The notes under the pieces are model-generated. The model searched no databases. It worked only from the letters and a program-made list of their open reading frames with translations, and had not been told where the DNA came from. From assembly GCF_023544465.1 (NCBI RefSeq), contig NZ_JALPVL010000011.1, positions 333,184-397,183 of the forward strand: a stretch of DNA of 64,000 bases, given 5' to 3'. Source of the DNA: Paractinoplanes maris (lineage in GTDB: Bacteria > Actinomycetota > Actinomycetes > Mycobacteriales > Micromonosporaceae). Of this stretch, positions 25,272 through 34,741 are shown piece by piece. The position numbers and the translations under genes are program-made. The first letter of the stretch is position 1, and each line of letters starts with the position of its first letter.

Positions 25272-27926
25272 ATGCGTCGGACCACCATCTCGGCGGTCGT
25301 CACCGCCGTCCTGCTCAGCGCGGCTGCCGTGGCCCTCGCGCGCCCTCTCGGGGCATCCGCGGCGGCCGCCGACCCGTACATCTGGAGGAACGTCCGGATC
25401 GACGGTGGCGGCTTCGTGCCGGGTGTCGTGTTCAACCCGGGCGAGCGCAACCTGATCTACGCCCGCACCGACATCGGCGGCGCCTACCGCTGGAACCAGA
25501 GCGGCCAGAGCTGGACGCCCCTGCTCGACTGGGTCGGGCAGGACAACTGGGGCTACAACGGCGTGCTGAGCATCGCGCCCGACCCGGTCGACACCGACCG
25601 CGTCTACGCGGCGGTCGGCATGTACACCAACGGCTGGGACCCGAACAACGGAGCCATCCTGCGCTCGGCCGACAAGGGAAACACCTGGCAGGCCACCGCG
25701 CTGCCGTTCAAGAACGGCGGCAACATGCCGGGCCGGGGCATGGGGGAGCGGCTGGCCGTCGACCCCAGCGACAACCGGAAGGTCTATTTCGCCGCTGAGG
25801 GTGGAAACGGGCTCTGGCGCAGCACCGATTTCGGCGCCACCTGGGCCAAGGTGACGAACTTCCCGAACGCCGGCAACTACGTGCAGGATCCGGCCGACGC
25901 CAACGGCTACCTCAACCAGAACCAGGGGCTGACCTGGGTGACCTTCGGCGCGGCGAACCAGATCTACGTGGGGGTCGCGGACAAGGAGAACCCGGTCTAC
26001 CGCTCGCTCGACGGGGGCGCGACCTGGCAGCGCATCCCCGGCCAGCCCACCGGCTACCTGGCCCACAAGGGCGTGGTGTCCGGCAACTACCTGTTCATCG
26101 CGACCAGTGACACCGGCGGTCCCTACGACGGCGGGGCCGGGCAGGTGCAGCGGCTCGACACGACCACCGGCACCTGGACGGACATCTCGCCGACACCGGC
26201 TTCCGCATCGCCGTACTACGGCTACTCCGGGTTGACCGTCGACCGGCAGAGACCGGGCACGCTCATGGTCGCCACCCAGATCTCCTGGTGGCCCGACGCG
26301 ATCTTCTTCCGCAGCACCGACAACGGCGCCACCTGGACCCGCATCTGGGACTTCGACGGCTATCCGTCGGTGGCCAAGCGCTACACCATGGACATCTCGG
26401 CCAACCCCTGGCTCGACTTCAACACCAACCCGCAGCCGCCCGAGTCGACGCCCAAGCTCGGCTGGATGAACGAATCGCTCGAGATCGACCCGTTCGACTC
26501 CGACCGGATGCTCTACGGCACCGGCGCGACCATCTACGGCACCACCCAGCTGACCAACTGGGACAAGAACACCACCTTCACGATCAAGCCGTACGCCAAG
26601 GGGATCGAGGAGACGGCGGTGCTCGACCTGGCCAGCCCGCCCTCGGGGGCCCCGCTGGTCAGCGCGCTGGGCGACATCGGCGGCTTCCACCACGCCTCGC
26701 TCGACGCGGTGCCGCCGAACTTCCACGACACGCCGGCGCTGGGCAGCAACACGTCGCTGGACTTCGCCGAGCTCAGCCCGGCCGTCTTCGCCCGCGTCGG
26801 CAACGCGGACGCGGCCCCGCACCTCGGCATCTCGTCCGACGGCGGCAAGAACTGGTATCAGGGCCAGGAGCCGTCCGGGGTGACCGGCGGCGGGACGATC
26901 GCGGTCGGGGCCGACGCGACTGCGATGGTGTGGTCGCCGCAGGGGGTGGGCGTCCACCACTCGACCACGCGGGGCAGCTCGTGGACGGCGTCGAGCGGCG
27001 TCCCGGCCGGCGCGATCGTCGAGAGCGACCGGGTCGACCCCAAGACCTTCTACGCGTACGCCGGGGGGAAGTTCTACACGAGCAAGGACGGCGGGGCCTC
27101 GTTCACGGCTTCGGCCGCTGCCCTGCCCACGGCGGGACGGCTCCACTTCAAGGCGGTGCCGGGCGCTCAGGGTGAGGTCTGGTTCGTGGGGGAGAGCGGG
27201 CTGTTGCGCTCGACCGACTCCGGAGCGTCGTTCACCAAGATCACGTCGGTCACGGCGGGTGTCAACGTCGCCTTCGGCAAGGCGGCGCCGGGGTCCGCGC
27301 GCCCGACGATCTTCCTGGTCGGCACGGTCGACGGCGTGACCGGCGTGTTCCGCTCCGGCGACGGCGCGGCGAGCTGGGTGCGGATCAACGACGACCAGCA
27401 CCAGTACGGCAACGCCGGTGACGCCCTGGCCGGTGACCCCCGCGTCTACGGCCGGGTCTACCTCGGCACCAACGGGCGCGGAATCCTCTACGCCGACCCG
27501 GTGTCGACACCCACCACGCCGCCCGCGACCACACCGCCGGCCACCACACCGCCTACTACGCCGCCGGTGACCACGCCGCCGCCGACGACACCGCCCGCCA
27601 CCACGCCGCCTCCCTCGGGTGGCTGCGAGGCGACGTACAAGAACACTGGCTCGTGGAACGGGGGCTTCCAAGGCGAGGTCACCGTCAAGAACACCGGAAC
27701 CGCACCGACCGCCGCGTGGACCGTCGGCTGGGCCTACGGCGGCGGCCAGACCATCACCCAGCTGTGGGGCGGCGCCCACACGCAGACCGGCACCGCGGTC
27801 AGCGTGCGCAACGCCTCCTGGAACGGCGCCCTGGCCGCGGGCGCGAGCACCACCATCGGCTTCCTCGGAAGCCTCAGCGGCAGCGCCAATCCCGTCCCCT
27901 CCCCGGTCACCTGCGCCCCGGCGTAG
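25272..27926 (+). CDS. Secreted GH74 xyloglucanase with C-terminal CBM2
   Basis: An 884-aa secreted enzyme. Signal peptide to about residue 32. The twin seven-bladed propeller GH74 domain (33–740) carries the two catalytic aspartates, Asp67 in YARTDIGGAYRW and Asp468 in SALGDIGGFHH. BNR-like repeats (GLWRSTDFGATW, VYRSLDGGATW, FFRSTDNGATW) mark blade loops. A Thr/Pro linker (TTPPATTPP repeats, about 743–780) leads to a cellulose-binding CBM2 (GCEATYKNTGSWNGGFQGEV to the end). It hydrolyses xyloglucan backbone. ATG 25272 follows GGAAGG. First gene of an operon with GH48 and AA10, under the CebR box. Confidence 0.93.
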   Translation: MRRTTISAVVTAVLLSAAAVALARPLGASAAAADPYIWRNVRIDGGGFVPGVVFNPGERNLIYARTDIGGAYRWNQSGQSWTPLLDWVGQDNWGYNGVLSIAPDPVDTDRVYAAVGMYTNGWDPNNGAILRSADKGNTWQATALPFKNGGNMPGRGMGERLAVDPSDNRKVYFAAEGGNGLWRSTDFGATWAKVTNFPNAGNYVQDPADANGYLNQNQGLTWVTFGAANQIYVGVADKENPVYRSLDGGATWQRIPGQPTGYLAHKGVVSGNYLFIATSDTGGPYDGGAGQVQRLDTTTGTWTDISPTPASASPYYGYSGLTVDRQRPGTLMVATQISWWPDAIFFRSTDNGATWTRIWDFDGYPSVAKRYTMDISANPWLDFNTNPQPPESTPKLGWMNESLEIDPFDSDRMLYGTGATIYGTTQLTNWDKNTTFTIKPYAKGIEETAVLDLASPPSGAPLVSALGDIGGFHHASLDAVPPNFHDTPALGSNTSLDFAELSPAVFARVGNADAAPHLGISSDGGKNWYQGQEPSGVTGGGTIAVGADATAMVWSPQGVGVHHSTTRGSSWTASSGVPAGAIVESDRVDPKTFYAYAGGKFYTSKDGGASFTASAAALPTAGRLHFKAVPGAQGEVWFVGESGLLRSTDSGASFTKITSVTAGVNVAFGKAAPGSARPTIFLVGTVDGVTGVFRSGDGAASWVRINDDQHQYGNAGDALAGDPRVYGRVYLGTNGRGILYADPVSTPTTPPATTPPATTPPTTPPVTTPPPTTPPATTPPPSGGCEATYKNTGSWNGGFQGEVTVKNTGTAPTAAWTVGWAYGGGQTITQLWGGAHTQTGTAVSVRNASWNGALAAGASTTIGFLGSLSGSANPVPSPVTCAPA

Positions 27927-27955
27927 CGCGCCTCCCCACAGAAAGGAAACACCCC

Positions 27956-30883
27956 GTGCAAGTAAGACCCCCGACCAGACAACGCCTGCGCCGCGGGCTG
28001 GCCGTCACCGGCGCCGCCGTCCTCGGCGCCGGCGCGACCCTCGTGGCCGGCGTCCCCGCCCTGGCCGCACCGAGCTGCACCGTCGTCTACAAGGTCCAGA
28101 GCCAGTGGTCCGGCGGCTTCACCGGCGACATCGCCATCACCAACACCGGCGACCCGGTGTCCACCTGGAAGCTCGAGTACGACTTCCCGGACGCCGCCCA
28201 GAAGGTCGCCCAGGGCTGGAGCGGCGTCTACGCCCAGAGCGGCCAGCACGTCACGGTCAGCAACGCGGCCTGGAACGGCAACCTGGGCACCAACGGCACG
28301 GTCAGCACCGGCTTCAACGGAACCTTCGGCTCGGCCAACCCGGTGCCCACGGCGTTCACGCTCAACGGCACCCGCTGCAACGGCCCGGCCACCGCGCCGA
28401 CGGTCGAGATCAGCAGCCCGGCGGCGAACACCCGATACACCGCGCCGGCCTCGATCCCGATCACCGCGGTGCCCGGCGTGCCCGCCGGCGGCTCGGTCAG
28501 CAAGGTCGAGTTCTACCACGACGGCCTGCTGCTCAACACCGACACGGCCGCGCCGTACACGTACACCTGGACCGGCGTGCCGGCCCAGACCGCGGCCTAT
28601 CAACTGCAGGCCATCGCGTACGACGCCACGGGCGGCAGGAGCAACACCGCCGCGGTGCCCGTGTTCGTGGACGCGGCCACCACCCCGGCGGTCGTCACCG
28701 ATGCCACCTCGGTGAGTGTCTCGCCCGGCGGAACCGCGACCTTCAAGCTGGCGCTCTCCAAGGCGCCCACGGCGAACGTGACCGTGGCGGTCGCCCGCAG
28801 CACCGGCGCCACCACCGTCTCGGCCACTCCGGCGTCGCTGACCTTCACCCCGGCCAACTGGGGCACCGGCCAGACCGTCACCGTCGCGGCCACCAGTGCG
28901 GCGGCGGTCGGCGCGACGGCCGCGTTCTCGGCCACCGCGAGCGGGCACACCGCCGCGACGGTCAACGCGACAGTCGTCCGGGAAGGCGCGGCCGACGCCC
29001 GGTTCACCCAGATGTACAACGACATCAAAAACCCGGCCAACGGCTACTTCAGCCCCGACGGCGTGCCCTACCACTCGATCGAGACGCTGATCGACGAGGC
29101 GCCCGACCACGGCCACGAGACCACCTCCGAGGCGTTCAGCTACTGGCTGTGGCTCGAGGCCGAGTACGGGCACACGTCGCAGGACTGGGCGCCGTTCAAC
29201 AGCGCCTGGGCGACGATGGAGAAGTACATCATCCCGTCGCACGCCGACCAGCCGACCAACGACAAGTACGACGCGTCCAAGCCGGCGACCTACGCGGCGG
29301 AGTACCCGCTGCCCTCGCAGTACCCGTCCCAGCTCGACCCGAGCGTCTCGGTCGGCACCGACCCGCTGGCGTCGGAGCTGAAGAGCGCGTACGGCACCTC
29401 CGACATCTACGGCATGCACTGGCTGCTCGACGTCGACAACACGTACGGCTTCGGCCGGTGCGGCGACGGCACGTCGCGCAACGTCTACATCAACACGTTC
29501 CAGCGCGGCCCGCAGGAGTCGACGTTCGAGACCGTGCCGCAGCCGAGCTGTGACACGTTCAAGCACGGCGGCCCCAACGGCTTCCTCGACCTGTTCACCA
29601 AGGACTCCAGCTACGCCAAGCAGTGGAAGTACACCAACGCGCCGGACGCGGACTCGCGCGCGGTGCAGGCGGCGTACTGGGCGTTGACCTGGGCCACCGA
29701 GCAGGGCAAGCAGTCGCAGCTGACCGCGGCCGTGTCCAACGCGGCCAAGATGGGCGACTACCTGCGCTACTCCTTCTACGACAAGTACTTCAAGCAGCCG
29801 GGCTGCGCCTCGACGTCGTGCGCGGCGGGCAACGGCAAGAACTCCTCCAGCAACCTGATGTCCTGGTACTACGCCTGGGGTGGCGCGACCGACACCAACG
29901 CCGGATGGGCGTGGCGGATCGGCTCGAGCACGAGCCACTTCGGCTACCAGAACCCGATGGCGGCCTACGTCCTGTCCAACGTCAGCGCCTTCGCTCCGAA
30001 GTCGCCGTCGGCCAAGGCGGACTGGCAGGCCAGCCTCAACCGGCAGCTCGAGTTCTACCAGTGGCTGCAGTCGTCCGAGGGTGCCATCGCCGGCGGCGCG
30101 ACCAACAGCTGGAACGGCAGCTACCAGGCCCGGCCGGCCGGCACACCGACGTTCTACGGACTCGCGTACGTGGAAGCCCCGGTCTACGAGGACCCGCCGT
30201 CGAACCGCTGGTTCGGCATGCAGACCTGGTCGCTGGAGCGGCTGGCCGAGTACTACTACCTGACCAACGACGCCAAGGCCAAGTCGGTCCTGGACAAGTG
30301 GGTTCCGTGGGCGCTGGCCAACAGCGACATCACGGCGACCGACTTCGCGATCCCGTCGGACATGGCGTGGTCGGGCGCCCCGGCCACCTGGAACCCGTCG
30401 TCGCCGGCGGCCAACACCAACCTGCACGTCACGGTGACCAGCAAGGGCCAGGACCTCGGCGTGGCCGGCTCCTTCGCCAAGCTGCTCACCTACTACGCGG
30501 CGAAGTCGGGCAGCGCCTCGGCCAAGACGGCGGCCAAGAACCTGCTCGACGCCATCTGGACCAAGAAGGACTCGAAGGGCGTGTCGGTCACCGAGACCCG
30601 CGCCGACTACAACCGGATGGACGACACCTACAACGCGTCGACCGGTCAGGGCATCTACATCCCGCCGGGCTGGAGCGGCAAGATGCCGAACGGCGACGAG
30701 ATCAAGCCCGGTGTGTCCTTCCTGGACATCCGGTCCTTCTACAAGAACGACCCGGACTACCCGAAGGTCGACGCCTATCTGAAGGGCGGCCCGGCGCCGA
30801 CGTTCAACTACCACCGCTTCTGGGCCCAGGTCGATGTGGCCACGGGCTACGCCGACTTCGCGCGCCTGTTCCCGAACGGATAA
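27956..30883 (+). CDS. Secreted GH48 cellobiohydrolase with N-terminal CBM2
   Basis: A 975-aa secreted enzyme. Long basic signal peptide (TRQRLRRGLAVTGAAVLGAG), then CBM2 (SCTVVYKVQSQWSGGFTGDI, about 40–140), an Ig-like module (PTVEISSPAANTRYTAPASI), a second beta module of CalX-beta/Ig type (SLTFTPANWGTGQTVTV), and the GH48 domain from about residue 345 (RFTQMYNDIKNPANGYFSPD) to the end. GH48 enzymes release cellobiose processively from cellulose reducing ends; the catalytic Glu is in PDHGHETTSEAFSYWLWLEA. GTG 27956 is preceded by GAAAGGA. It is 29 bases after GH74 and 10 before the AA10 gene. Confidence 0.94.
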   Translation: MQVRPPTRQRLRRGLAVTGAAVLGAGATLVAGVPALAAPSCTVVYKVQSQWSGGFTGDIAITNTGDPVSTWKLEYDFPDAAQKVAQGWSGVYAQSGQHVTVSNAAWNGNLGTNGTVSTGFNGTFGSANPVPTAFTLNGTRCNGPATAPTVEISSPAANTRYTAPASIPITAVPGVPAGGSVSKVEFYHDGLLLNTDTAAPYTYTWTGVPAQTAAYQLQAIAYDATGGRSNTAAVPVFVDAATTPAVVTDATSVSVSPGGTATFKLALSKAPTANVTVAVARSTGATTVSATPASLTFTPANWGTGQTVTVAATSAAAVGATAAFSATASGHTAATVNATVVREGAADARFTQMYNDIKNPANGYFSPDGVPYHSIETLIDEAPDHGHETTSEAFSYWLWLEAEYGHTSQDWAPFNSAWATMEKYIIPSHADQPTNDKYDASKPATYAAEYPLPSQYPSQLDPSVSVGTDPLASELKSAYGTSDIYGMHWLLDVDNTYGFGRCGDGTSRNVYINTFQRGPQESTFETVPQPSCDTFKHGGPNGFLDLFTKDSSYAKQWKYTNAPDADSRAVQAAYWALTWATEQGKQSQLTAAVSNAAKMGDYLRYSFYDKYFKQPGCASTSCAAGNGKNSSSNLMSWYYAWGGATDTNAGWAWRIGSSTSHFGYQNPMAAYVLSNVSAFAPKSPSAKADWQASLNRQLEFYQWLQSSEGAIAGGATNSWNGSYQARPAGTPTFYGLAYVEAPVYEDPPSNRWFGMQTWSLERLAEYYYLTNDAKAKSVLDKWVPWALANSDITATDFAIPSDMAWSGAPATWNPSSPAANTNLHVTVTSKGQDLGVAGSFAKLLTYYAAKSGSASAKTAAKNLLDAIWTKKDSKGVSVTETRADYNRMDDTYNASTGQGIYIPPGWSGKMPNGDEIKPGVSFLDIRSFYKNDPDYPKVDAYLKGGPAPTFNYHRFWAQVDVATGYADFARLFPNG

Positions 30884-30893
30884 GGGGGTTCTG

Positions 30894-32039
30894 ATGCGAA
30901 GAAGATTCCTGATGTACGCGATGAGTGCGCTCGTCGCGGCCGGGGTCGCCGTGGTGGCCACACCACCCGGCGCGGCCCAGGCACACGGCGCGATGATGGT
31001 GCCGGGCAGCCGTACGTGGCTCTGCTACAAAGACGGCCGCAACCCGCAGACGGGGGCGATCGAGCCGAAGAACGCCGCGTGTGCGGCCGCCGTGGCCCAG
31101 AGCGGGACGACCTCGCTCTACAACTGGTTCGCGGTGCTGCGCTCGGACGGGGCGGGCCGGATGTCCGGGTTCATCCCCGACGGTCAGCTGTGCTCGGGCG
31201 GCACCGGTGGCCCGTACAACTTCACCGGTTTCAACCTGCCGCGCAACGACTTCCCGGTGACTCACCTGACCGCGGGCCGGCAGATCCAGGTTCAGTACAA
31301 CAACTGGGCCAAGCACCCCGGCACGTTCCGGATGTACATCACCAAGGACAGCTGGAGCCCGACCCGGGCCCTGGCCTGGAGCGACCTCGAGGCGGCCCCG
31401 TTCGACTCGGTGACCAACCCGCCGGACAACGGCGGTCCCGGTTCCGATGCAGGGCACTACTACTGGAACGCGACGCTGCCGTCCGGCAAGAGCGGTCGCC
31501 ACCTGATCTACTCGGTGTGGCAGCGCTCGGACAGCAACGAGACGTTCTACGGCTGCTCCGACGTCGTCTTCGACGGCGGCAACGGCGAGGTGACCGGCGT
31601 CGGCAACGGCGGCGTGACCCCGCCGCCCACCACGCCGCCCCCGACGACCCCGCCGCCGACGACCCCGCCGCCGACGACCCCGCCCCCGTCGACTCCGCCC
31701 CCGTCCACACCGCCGCCGACGACCCCGCCGCCCGGCAACTCCGCGTGCAACGCGATGTTCAACATCACGGGCACCTGGAACGGCGGCTTCCAGGCCGAGG
31801 TGATGGTGCACGCCGACACCGCGGCCATCAGCAACTGGTCGGTCTCCTGGACCTGGCCGGGTGCACAGACCTTGGCCCAGGCCTGGAGCGGCACCGCAAC
31901 CAGCTCCGGTTCCTTGGTGACGGTGAAGAACGTCAACTGGAACGGCACCGTGGCCGCCGGCAAGTACGTGACCTTCGGCCTGCTCGGCTCCGGCACAGCA
32001 CCCCCATCGGTCAACAACCTCGCCTGCACCACCGCATGA
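30894..32039 (+). CDS. Secreted AA10 lytic polysaccharide monooxygenase with CBM2
   Basis: A 381-aa secreted copper enzyme. The signal peptide ends GAAQA, leaving His31 as the N-terminal residue of the mature protein (HGAMMVPGSRTWLCYKDGRN), as the histidine brace needs. The second brace His is in NNWAKHPGTFRMYITK and the axial aromatic in SNETFYGCSDVVF. After the catalytic domain (31–240) come a Pro/Thr linker (TPPPTTPPP repeats) and a CBM2 (SACNAMFNITGTWNGGFQAE). It cleaves crystalline cellulose oxidatively and boosts the GH48 and GH74 enzymes encoded upstream. The start follows AAGGGGG. Confidence 0.94.
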   Translation: MRRRFLMYAMSALVAAGVAVVATPPGAAQAHGAMMVPGSRTWLCYKDGRNPQTGAIEPKNAACAAAVAQSGTTSLYNWFAVLRSDGAGRMSGFIPDGQLCSGGTGGPYNFTGFNLPRNDFPVTHLTAGRQIQVQYNNWAKHPGTFRMYITKDSWSPTRALAWSDLEAAPFDSVTNPPDNGGPGSDAGHYYWNATLPSGKSGRHLIYSVWQRSDSNETFYGCSDVVFDGGNGEVTGVGNGGVTPPPTTPPPTTPPPTTPPPTTPPPSTPPPSTPPPTTPPPGNSACNAMFNITGTWNGGFQAEVMVHADTAAISNWSVSWTWPGAQTLAQAWSGTATSSGSLVTVKNVNWNGTVAAGKYVTFGLLGSGTAPPSVNNLACTTA

Positions 32040-32063
32040 CCTGACCCGCTCCGAAAGAAACCC

Positions 32064-32094
32064 GGCGGCGGCGCGAACCCAACGCGCCCCCGCC
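32064..32094. terminator. Terminator hairpin of the cellulase operon
   Basis: GGCGGCGGCGCG (32064–32075) pairs with CGCGCCCCCGCC (32083–32094), 11 of 12 bases, loop 7. A 12-bp palindrome GGCCCCGGGGCC follows at 32095–32106. It ends the GH74–GH48–AA10 transcript. GC content drops directly after it. Confidence 0.65.
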
Positions 32095-32111
32095 GGCCCC
32101 GGGGCCCGGCA

Positions 32112-33992
32112 CTCATCCAAGAGCGAAAGAGTGTCCTCTGCGGGTGGGACCTCGTCGACGTCCTGCAGATATTCATCGAAGTCGGAGAAGTCGACCGTCC
32201 AATGCGTGACTGCCCAGTCAGCCAGTCGTCGTTGTCGTTCCAGGATTTGGGTGGGTCCCCATTCGGACAGCGAAGCCAACTCTTGTTCCTGCGCGAGCGG
32301 CGCCTGGGCATAACATGCGGTTCGAGGGATTCCTGGGCCGGCCGCCCCTCGCTTGTCGGGGAAGTCTTTGTTCGAGTATGCGCTGTTGTCCCTGGTCAGC
32401 GTCAGATTACCCAGGCTCTGCACCAGGCGACGGTCCTGTTGCCGAGGGAAGAGTCGTCGCCAATATTCCGACGTGGCCGTCTGAGGATAAATGTGCTCAA
32501 TCGTTTTCTCCCGTTTCCCACTATTGAAGAAAACATAGTCGACGTCGGGCTTGGCGCCCTTGAGCAGATGTAGCTCGTATTCGTAGAGGAAGTACTTCAA
32601 AGCTCCCCAGCGGTACCAGTTGTATTCGGTGATCATCAGGTTGGCGTAGACCTGGGCGTCGTCCGCGTAATACTCAACCAGTTGGCGTAGCCGCTGGTCC
32701 AGGACTTCGACGCTCATATTTCCGGTGAAGACCCGATTCGCCAGCCGATACAGTTGACCCTGGCCGGCATCGGATCGGTAGCCGCCGATCAGGTAGGTGC
32801 GCACTGCGAAACGACGGCAGAGGTCCACGATCCGGAGGTAACCTGTTGAGTCCGTTGGCGCCTTCTCGCGAAGGGCGATGAAAAGGGGAAGAAACACCGC
32901 GACAATTCCAGTGCGTGCGAGGTCATTGTGTGCGCTGCGCGCGTCTTTCGCCAGGTCACCGAACTCTTCAAATGACTGGACGTGCGGTCGCAGGCAGTCT
33001 GCGTAGGACTGCGCGGCTCGCGCGAGGGAATCGACGTACTCGCCGATCTCGGCCACCAGGAGATCCGGTTCGCTCGTGTATCGCGTCCTGGCATATTGTT
33101 CCTTGAGGGATTTCGTGCCTCTCCAGTGCACCGACACCGGGTTCGTCGAGGCGAGCCAATGTGCTCGCAGGAATTGGTCCTCACCGGCGGCGGACACCGC
33201 AGCAACCTCAAGGAGCAGGCGGTAGATTCGTGCCCAGGACCGGTTGATGCGTGCCGCGAGTTCCTGTCGCTGTCCGGTCGGTAAGCGTGCAGCCAGGAAA
33301 AGCAGGTAATTCTTGACCTTCTCCAGCTCGGTGAGCGGCTTGCCGCGGTCGTTCAGTGTCTCGAAAATGACTCCTACCTCGGCCTGCTCGCTGAGCCGGT
33401 AGACGGTGAACTCCAGCTGAGTGATCAAAGCGTCGCGGAACCTCTGTAGCTGCCTGAGCGGTTCGTCCCCGGCCGCAATCTTGGCCACGTATGCACGGAT
33501 CTGCAGGGCCGCGTCAAGGAGCCGGCGCCCAGAGACAGTGTCGGGAGCATGCACGGGTTTGCCCATGATGAGCGCTGACCAGATCGGCATGGCCTCATCG
33601 GCGAGTCGAAGCTTGGTATGCGCCTGTCCATCTTTGATGTACGACAGGTAGTTGCTACGGATACCGTCAGCCACCGACTTGTGTCCGAGATCGTCGAAGG
33701 CGCGCCGAAGCTCATTGAGGAAGAGGCCGACCGTAGTGATTCGCTGTTGCCCGTCCACGATGTTGAGCTGGGCCAATGGACGTGAATCGTCGTCGATCAG
33801 CATGTTGGTCTCGCTGCCGAGGAGCACGAGCGTGCCGGTGTAGTGCTTGCCCGCCGGATCAAGCAGTTCCAAGTCGGTCAGGAAGTCCTGGACCTGCTCG
33901 TGTTCCCAGGCGTAGCCCCGCTGATAGTCGGGAATGGTGAGAACGTAAGGAATGAGTACCTGCGCCGCCGAGGCCAACTGCGTGGGTGTCAT
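32112..33992 (-). CDS. DUF262/DUF1524 protein (GmrSD-like type IV restriction), 3' end without own stop
   Basis: About 627 protein-like codons. The N-terminal DUF262 (ParB-like NTPase) has YQRGYAWEHEQVQDFLTDLE and the nucleotide-hydrolysis motif NIVDGQQRITT. The C-terminal DUF1524 HNH-type nuclease has KTIEHIYPQTA and LGNLTLTRDNSAYSNKDFPD. Such proteins cut modified foreign DNA (GmrSD, BrxU, SspE). GC is visibly lower than in neighbours, suggesting transfer. Oddity: protein-like sequence ends near 32112, yet the frame stays open to a stop at 30804, antisense through the whole AA10 gene and the end of GH48. A TGA lies at 32113–32115 in the next frame, so a one-base change, or loss of the 3' end at the junction, may have removed the native stop. 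Confidence 0.75.
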
Positions 33993-34302
33993 CGGGACAC
34001 CCTAGGAGCATTCTGAAGGAGGTAGCTCGTACTTGGAGGCAGATTTCCTTGTCGTCGGAGGCCGCACTATGAACGCCGGAGTCCGGCACTCGCATATCGG
34101 GCGAGCCGGCGGGTCGTCCTCGCGATCTCGATGGCACCTATCGGCTCCGGCGGCGTTCGACGGCGACCGCCAGCAGCGGTGCCGCTGCGAACGTCGCAGC
34201 GACTTGCAGGTACGTCAACGGGCACCGGCCGGAGCTGGCCTGCGCCAGATGGTGGGAAGCCTCTTTAGCCGTTCTTAAGGCCTTGCTGGTGCACTGCGGC
34301 GC
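33993..34302. other. 310-bp stretch without a confident gene
   Basis: It separates the DUF262 gene from the lipoprotein gene. Short open frames on both strands look random. The minus-strand frame around 34140–34220 reads TYLQVAATFAAAPLLAVAVE, a possible remnant of a membrane protein but too short to call. Composition changes from low to high GC across it, so it may be the edge of the transferred segment. Confidence 0.35.
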
Positions 34303-34695
34303 ATGAGTCTTCGACGCGTTGTGGTGTGTTTGGTGGCGGTTGTGGCGCTGGGGTCGGCGGGGTGTTCGGGGTCGGCAAGCGGTAGGGGCTCGGACGTGGG
34401 TGCCGCTGAAGCGAAGCCGACCGTCGCTACGCAGGCGGCGGCCGCGGCTGAGGGATCGGCGGGTGGGGAAGAGGTTTGTGCGCACCTGAGCAAGGAGTTG
34501 CCGCGGATCGAGGCGGTCGGGTCCGAGGTCGGGGCGATGGCTCAGCTGACGATGAGCTTGGCCGGCTTCTATGAGACGCACGACAAGGTGGCTGACGGGA
34601 GTGCGCTCGACGCGCAGACCGAGAAGGCCTGCCCGAAGGTGCGGGCGGCGATGTTGAAGGCGGCCGGGATGAAGAGCTTCGCCGACCTCGGATGA
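34303..34695 (+). CDS. Small secreted lipoprotein, hypothetical
   Basis: A 130-aa protein with a signal peptide and lipobox GSAGC (Cys21), a low-complexity Ala/Gly/Ser linker, and a C-terminal helical domain of about 75 residues with two cysteines (EEVCAHLSKELPRIEAVGSE and TEKACPKVRAAML) that could pair. It is likely anchored outside the membrane. No function recognised. It reads toward the P450 gene 46 bases downstream and might be cotranscribed with it. Confidence 0.65.
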   Translation: MSLRRVVVCLVAVVALGSAGCSGSASGRGSDVGAAEAKPTVATQAAAAAEGSAGGEEVCAHLSKELPRIEAVGSEVGAMAQLTMSLAGFYETHDKVADGSALDAQTEKACPKVRAAMLKAAGMKSFADLG

Positions 34696-34741
34696 AAACT
34701 GGCATAGATAACGATCATTGTCTGCGACCACAATCGCCACT

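Noticed and set aside
25071..30961. Long minus-strand open frames of about 900 and 1075 codons opposite GH74 and GH48
   Set aside because: Arg/Gly/Val-rich, no domains, and fully antisense to well supported enzymes; a known effect of high-GC codon bias.
34033..34278. An 81-codon plus-strand frame after the DUF262 gene
   Set aside because: No ribosome site, Arg/Ser-rich random look, no recognisable pattern.
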